Of a stretch of DNA of 35,223 nucleotides, positions 31,689-35,223 are shown piece by piece. The stretch is from an uncultured Prevotella sp. (GTDB taxonomy: Bacteria; Bacteroidota; Bacteroidia; Bacteroidales; Bacteroidaceae), in contig CAMNPN010000072.1 in the NCBI GenBank assembly GCA_946548085.1, positions 1 to 35,223 of the forward strand, written 5' to 3'. A program made the position numbers and the translations under genes. Under the pieces are notes generated by a model. The model ran no database searches and was not told where the DNA came from. It was given only the letters and a program-made list of their open reading frames with translations. Each line of letters begins with the position of its first letter. The stretch's first letter is position 1.

Positions 31689-33032
31689 ATGATTGATATG
31701 GGAGATAACAATAATATTCAGATTCTGGATTTCGGAGCACCCGAGAAGGAGCACAGCATCATCAAGGTGATTGGTGTCGGTGGCGGTGGTGGCAATGCCG
31801 TCAACCACATGTATCGTGAGGGCATCCATGATGTCACGTTCGTACTCTGCAACACAGATAATCAGGCACTCAACGACTCGCCTGTGCCTGTTCACCTGCA
31901 GTTGGGTAAGGAAGGCCTTGGTGCAGGCAACAAGCCCGAGAAGGCGCGTCAGGCTGCTGAAGAGAGCATCGACGACATTCGCAACATGCTCTCCGACGGC
32001 ACCCGCATGGCGTTTATCACCGCTGGTATGGGTGGTGGTACTGGCACTGGTGCGGCCCCAGTCATCGCCCGTGTGTCGAAGGAGCTGGGCATCCTCACCG
32101 TGGGTATCGTCACCATCCCCTTCCGTTTTGAGGGCGATCGTAAGATCGACCAGGCCCTCGACGGTGTCGAGGAGATGCAGAAGCATGTCGACGCCCTGCT
32201 CGTCATCAACAACGAGCGGCTGCGTGAGATCTATCCCGAGCTCTCTGTGCTCGATGCCTTCGGCAAGGCCGACGACACGCTCTCCGTCGCTGCCAAGTCG
32301 ATTGCGGAGATTATTACCGTCCACGGACTGATCAACCTCGACTTCAACGATGTGAAGACTGTACTGAAAGACGGTGGCGTGGCCATCATGTCTACTGGCT
32401 ATGGTGAGGGCGAGGGCCGTGTGAAGAAGGCCATCGACGATGCGCTGAACTCGCCGCTGCTCAACGACAACGACATCTTCAACTCGAAGAAGATCCTGCT
32501 CAGCATCTCCTTCGCTGGATCGAAAGACGGCCAGCAGTCGCTGATGATGGAGGAGATGAACGACGTGAACGACTTCATGGCCAAGTTCGGCAACGACTTC
32601 GAGATCAAGTGGGGTCTGGCCACCGACCTCGAGTTGGGCAAGAAGGTGAAGGTCACCATCCTCGCTACAGGTTTCGGCATCGAGAGCATCGACGGCATGG
32701 GTAGTCACCTGAAGAAGCAGAGCCAGGAAGATATCAACCGCATCGCTGCCGAGCAGGAGAAGGCCGCCGAGCGTCAGGACCGCCGCAACCGCTACTATGG
32801 CGGCGAGGGCGCCACGAAGCGCTATAAGCGTCGTCCGAACATCTATCTGTTCCGTCCTGAAGACCTTGACAACGACGATGTGATCTCTGCCGTAGAGCAG
32901 ACGCCGACCTATAAGCGCACCCGTGAGATCCTCGACAGCATCAACTCCCAGGCAGGTGGCGACTACGCCGATCATGTCGACTCCGCTCCCTTGGAGTCGT
33001 CAGAACCTGTGCAGGGCGTTATCAAGTTCTGA
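31689..33032 (+). CDS. ftsZ: Tubulin-like division GTPase FtsZ
   Basis: 447 residues. It forms the Z ring. VIGVGGGGGNAVNHM is the N-terminal nucleotide loop, AGMGGGTGTGAAP (112-124) is the tubulin signature, and INLDFNDVKTVL is the T7 loop region that completes the GTPase site. The globular part ends near 330. A basic and Glu-rich linker follows (EKAAERQDRRNRYYGGEGATKR by position, about 358-380), and the tail ends in EPVQGVIKF. An in-frame ATG three codons later is a possible alternative start. Last gene of the cluster. Confidence 0.97.
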   Translation: MIDMGDNNNIQILDFGAPEKEHSIIKVIGVGGGGGNAVNHMYREGIHDVTFVLCNTDNQALNDSPVPVHLQLGKEGLGAGNKPEKARQAAEESIDDIRNMLSDGTRMAFITAGMGGGTGTGAAPVIARVSKELGILTVGIVTIPFRFEGDRKIDQALDGVEEMQKHVDALLVINNERLREIYPELSVLDAFGKADDTLSVAAKSIAEIITVHGLINLDFNDVKTVLKDGGVAIMSTGYGEGEGRVKKAIDDALNSPLLNDNDIFNSKKILLSISFAGSKDGQQSLMMEEMNDVNDFMAKFGNDFEIKWGLATDLELGKKVKVTILATGFGIESIDGMGSHLKKQSQEDINRIAAEQEKAAERQDRRNRYYGGEGATKRYKRRPNIYLFRPEDLDNDDVISAVEQTPTYKRTREILDSINSQAGGDYADHVDSAPLESSEPVQGVIKF

Positions 33033-33051
33033 TACAGAACCAATATAATAT

Positions 33052-33089
33052 GAAGAGCCACCCAGCAATGGGTGGCTCTTCGTATTTTT
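33052..33089 (+). terminator. Terminator of the dcw cluster
   Basis: GAAGAGCCACCCA (33052-33064) pairs perfectly with TGGGTGGCTCTTC (33069-33081), a 13-bp stem closed by a GCAA tetraloop of the GNRA type. A T-run follows at 33085-33089. It lies 20 bp past the ftsZ stop. Confidence 0.92.
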
Positions 33090-33280
33090 GCATTTTCTTT
33101 CTCCTTTTTGCGTCTTTTTCCTTACTTTTGCGTCATATAAGTTGATTAGGAGAACCTCCCGGTGATCCCTTCTTTACGCCCATAGTAACAAATCGTCATC
33201 GCCTTGTTAATAAATCGTAAAACATACCTGCTCAGATGCAGTCTTTCCCATTTCCTTTACACTATAGAAGTAGAAATACT

Positions 33281-33288
33281 TATCTTTG
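33281..33288 (+). promoter_or_regulatory. -7 box of the right-edge lipoprotein/sigma unit
   Basis: TATCTTTG matches TAnnTTTG, 20 bp before the ATG at 33309. TTTA at 33256-33259, 21 bp upstream, may serve as the -33 element. No other promoter-like box is seen before the sigma fusion at 34218, so both genes are probably one transcript. Confidence 0.6.
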
Positions 33289-33308
33289 CAACATAAATAC
33301 AATAAGGT

Positions 33309-34190
33309 ATGAGAAAGAATTTGCATCTAGGTTTCTTGCTGCTGATGGCGGCCGTTGGCTTTTCCTGCTGTTCAGGTTCGGATGGTATGGATCTCCTGTC
33401 CATGACGGATAATGGCGCCGAGGGTGTTGAGGTTCCGGAAATACTGTTGAGCCAGGAGCCTCTGTGGACGGCGAACAGGGATTTCGGCTACCTCGATACC
33501 AGTGACTATATGACAACGGACGGCAACACTCTGCTTTGGCATGATAACCTCGGTCGCCTCACGTCGATTGTGTTATACATTCCTGCAACGATGGATGTCA
33601 GTGAACTCTACCAAAACCCATCGTCCGTCAGTCAACTAAACGGGAAATACTTTCAGTTAGGCAGCGACAACGAATTGAGACTTTGCGACGAAATAAGGTC
33701 AGAGGCAGTCCAGAATGACTTTAACACCTCTGGTATGGCTTCTGGCTGTGAATACTACGAGCAGTACTATAAAGGCTTGAAAGTGTTTGGCGCTGGCTAT
33801 GTTGTCAATTACTATATGACACCAAAGGGCAAACGGCTGGCCAGTGCTACAGGGCGGCTGCTGACAGATCTATCAGTGGACACTAATCCGCTCATCAGCG
33901 AGAAACAGGCCAAGCGCATCTTCGGTGCCCGTTTGGGAGACAAGGTGACTAAAGACTGGGAGGCAGAACTGATGGTCAGGGAGTATTGCATTAAGACTGG
34001 TGACAAGGACGAACTCGATGAACGGCTCATTTGGCATGTCAAGGGAACCCTTTATCCGGAAGAAGAGGCCTTTATGATTACCTCGTTATCCTCCACAGCA
34101 GTAAAAGGCCCTCTTCGCCATGAAGCCCAAATCGATGCCCACACAGGACAGTTACTCATAGAGGGTCATTCGCTTTCGCTTTCATACTAA
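33309..34190 (+). CDS. Lipoprotein resembling free-standing protease propeptide (FTP/PepSY-like)
   Basis: 293 residues. The signal peptide runs to about residue 19; the lipid cysteine is C20 or C21 (GFSCC). Residues about 150-190 (YYEQYYKGLKVFGAGYVVNY by position, then GRLLTDLSVDTNPLI) resemble the fungalysin/thermolysin propeptide motif. Residues about 190-285 (ISEKQAKRIFGARLG, LIWHVKG, AQIDAHTGQLL) resemble a PepSY domain. No metalloprotease domain follows, so the pro-domain pair stands alone, perhaps as an inhibitor or ligand-binding module; this is an inference. It shares the frame with the following sigma-fusion gene and is separated from it by one TAA. It takes the same place relative to a sigma factor as the lipoprotein gene at 13940. 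Confidence 0.72.
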   Translation: MRKNLHLGFLLLMAAVGFSCCSGSDGMDLLSMTDNGAEGVEVPEILLSQEPLWTANRDFGYLDTSDYMTTDGNTLLWHDNLGRLTSIVLYIPATMDVSELYQNPSSVSQLNGKYFQLGSDNELRLCDEIRSEAVQNDFNTSGMASGCEYYEQYYKGLKVFGAGYVVNYYMTPKGKRLASATGRLLTDLSVDTNPLISEKQAKRIFGARLGDKVTKDWEAELMVREYCIKTGDKDELDERLIWHVKGTLYPEEEAFMITSLSSTAVKGPLRHEAQIDAHTGQLLIEGHSLSLSY

Positions 34191-34217
34191 CATCAGGAGA
34201 GCCATCAGACCCTTGAA

Positions 34218-35223
34218 GTGAGTCCAGAGCAACTATATCGGCAATATAAGCCTAAACTTCTGAAAGTCTGCAGACAGTATGCGGATAAGGATAGTGAGGC
34301 AGAAGATCTGCTCCATGATGCATTTGTCATCATCCTTACTTCGCTTGACCAAGTAAAGGACAGTGACATGCTGGAGGCTTGGATGACCTCGATCGTCCGC
34401 AGGGTGGGCTATCACTATAGGGAGCACCAGTTGAAGGAGCTGGCGACCCTTCGGCAGATGCCTCGTGAAAACCTTTCTGATGATGAACCAGCGGAGATTC
34501 CAGACTATGATCAGATACAATCACTCGTCGCCCAATTGCCTGAGGGCTATCAGCAGGTGTTCAGACTGTCTGTATTTGAGGGACTTACGCATCTGGAGAT
34601 CAGCCAGTTGCTTGGAATCACTCCACACGCCTCTTCCTCACAACTGTTTCGTGCCAGGCAGATGCTTCGGCTGCTGATCAGGCGGTCGTGGGTGTTAATC
34701 CTGCTGCTGATTGCCGTCCCGGCTGCTGTCTGGAAGTTACTGCAGGAAGATAAGCCTGTAGTAGAAGGGGATAATCACCCCCAGCCCCATGAGATGCAGA
34801 TTCTAGATGCGCAGCAACAGAGGATTCCGAATCTTCAGAGCAGTTCACTTCAACTCGGCGACCCGCTACAGCGAGCGAGCCGAAGCATCCCTCTCCCTGA
34901 GCCTGTCTATGCCTCAGCAGATACGGCCCAGGCTCAGCTTGTCGTTCCTTATCAGGCAGAGACCCCTAACCAGCCAGACTCTATACCTTATCATCATATA
35001 GAGGCCGTTCCATACGAGCCGTATGACATGCCAGATATCAAGTCGGCTTCATCGCCTTCCTGGAACATCAGCCTGGCCTATAACGGGCTGATGGGGCAGA
35101 ACGACGATTATCTGGCGGGAACGACCATCAGCAGGGGTAGTTTCAATGCGGTTTCCAACACCCCGATTCCCGCAGAGCAGGCGTTTGACAACTGGGCAGG
35201 CTATAACGACTACTTGAGTAATA
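34218..35223 (+). CDS. ECF sigma factor fused to membrane helix and barrel-like domain (partial)
   Basis: Open to the window edge: 335 codons without a stop, 3' end missing. The start is taken as GTG at 34218 (MSPEQLYRQYKP); no ATG is available before sigma region 2. Region 2 covers about residues 4-72 (LLKVCRQYADKDSEAEDLLH, AWMTSIVRRVGYHY). Region 4 covers about 101-154 (LPEGYQQVFRLSVFEGLTHL, EISQLLGI, QLFRARQML). Directly behind it is a membrane helix, 157-175 (SWVLILLLIAVPAAVWKLL), then a Pro/Gln-rich linker, 176-281, and from 282 a strand-rich start (SWNISLAYNGLMG) like that of the barrel domain encoded at 12116. A sigma factor thus appears tethered to the inner membrane and joined to an envelope domain in one chain. 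It could be a membrane-held sigma factor released by proteolysis; that is inference. Confidence 0.82.
   Translation, partial: MSPEQLYRQYKPKLLKVCRQYADKDSEAEDLLHDAFVIILTSLDQVKDSDMLEAWMTSIVRRVGYHYREHQLKELATLRQMPRENLSDDEPAEIPDYDQIQSLVAQLPEGYQQVFRLSVFEGLTHLEISQLLGITPHASSSQLFRARQMLRLLIRRSWVLILLLIAVPAAVWKLLQEDKPVVEGDNHPQPHEMQILDAQQQRIPNLQSSSLQLGDPLQRASRSIPLPEPVYASADTAQAQLVVPYQAETPNQPDSIPYHHIEAVPYEPYDMPDIKSASSPSWNISLAYNGLMGQNDDYLAGTTISRGSFNAVSNTPIPAEQAFDNWAGYNDYLSN

Noticed and set aside
33123..33130. TACTTTTG as a promoter for a small RNA after ftsZ
   Set aside because: The box is a match but lies in a T-rich tract with repeated TTTTGCG, has no well-spaced -33 element, and no ORF or structured RNA follows.
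1..35223. Insertion sequence, prophage or integron
   Set aside because: No transposase, integrase or phage gene is visible on either strand. The tRNA at 2593 has no adjacent integrase and I saw no duplicated tRNA end.

Overview
The window looks like a chromosomal segment from a Bacteroidales bacterium, most likely Prevotellaceae. Reasons: promoters of the Bacteroidetes type (TTTG, about 19-21 bp, TAnnTTTG) sit in front of many transcription units; lipoproteins are numerous, one with an acidic SSDD stretch after the lipid cysteine; Shine-Dalgarno sequences are weak; a glycine-lipid gene pair is present; and the division/cell-wall (dcw) cluster has the compact Bacteroidales layout. This assignment is from gene content and signals, not from a database search.

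Left part (1-10 kb). A repeat- and hairpin-rich stretch (1-300) leads into a promoter, a 43-residue small protein and a 590-residue surface lipoprotein with a fimbrillin-like N-terminus and a Gly-rich beta-helix. Two terminators, a 25-bp palindrome and tRNA-Arg(CCU) follow. Next come a two-domain GH28-GH43 polysaccharide hydrolase and, divergently, a lipoprotein type-B carboxylesterase (a plausible pectin-degrading pair), then a coupled DUF3737 / MalY-PatB aminotransferase pair and a small secreted DUF3836-like protein.

Middle part (10-17 kb). A histidine kinase/OmpR-type regulator pair converges on an operon of small protein, lipoprotein, ECF sigma factor and a protein that joins a cytoplasmic domain, one membrane helix and an outer-membrane beta-barrel-like domain. 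A second repeat array precedes the glsA/glsB glycine-lipid genes.

Right part (17-33 kb). The complete dcw cluster runs mraZ-rsmH-ftsL-ftsI-murE-mraY-murD-ftsW-murG-murC-ftsQ-ftsA-ftsZ. Three GTGGGG boxes at exact 10-bp spacing lie in the mraZ promoter, and a strong GNRA-loop terminator follows ftsZ. Four junctions inside the cluster (before murE, murD, ftsA, ftsZ) carry AT-rich leaders with a 7-bp period.

Right edge (33.3 kb to end). A lipoprotein resembling free-standing protease propeptide domains is followed, in the same frame and after a single stop codon, by a gene running off the window. Its product starts as an ECF sigma factor, continues through a transmembrane helix and a Pro/Gln-rich periplasmic linker, and enters a beta-barrel-like domain. 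It is a one-polypeptide version of the separate sigma / membrane-barrel genes at 12-14 kb, and is the most unusual object here. The other candidates for undescribed biology are the 22-bp-phased palindromic arrays and the heptad leaders.
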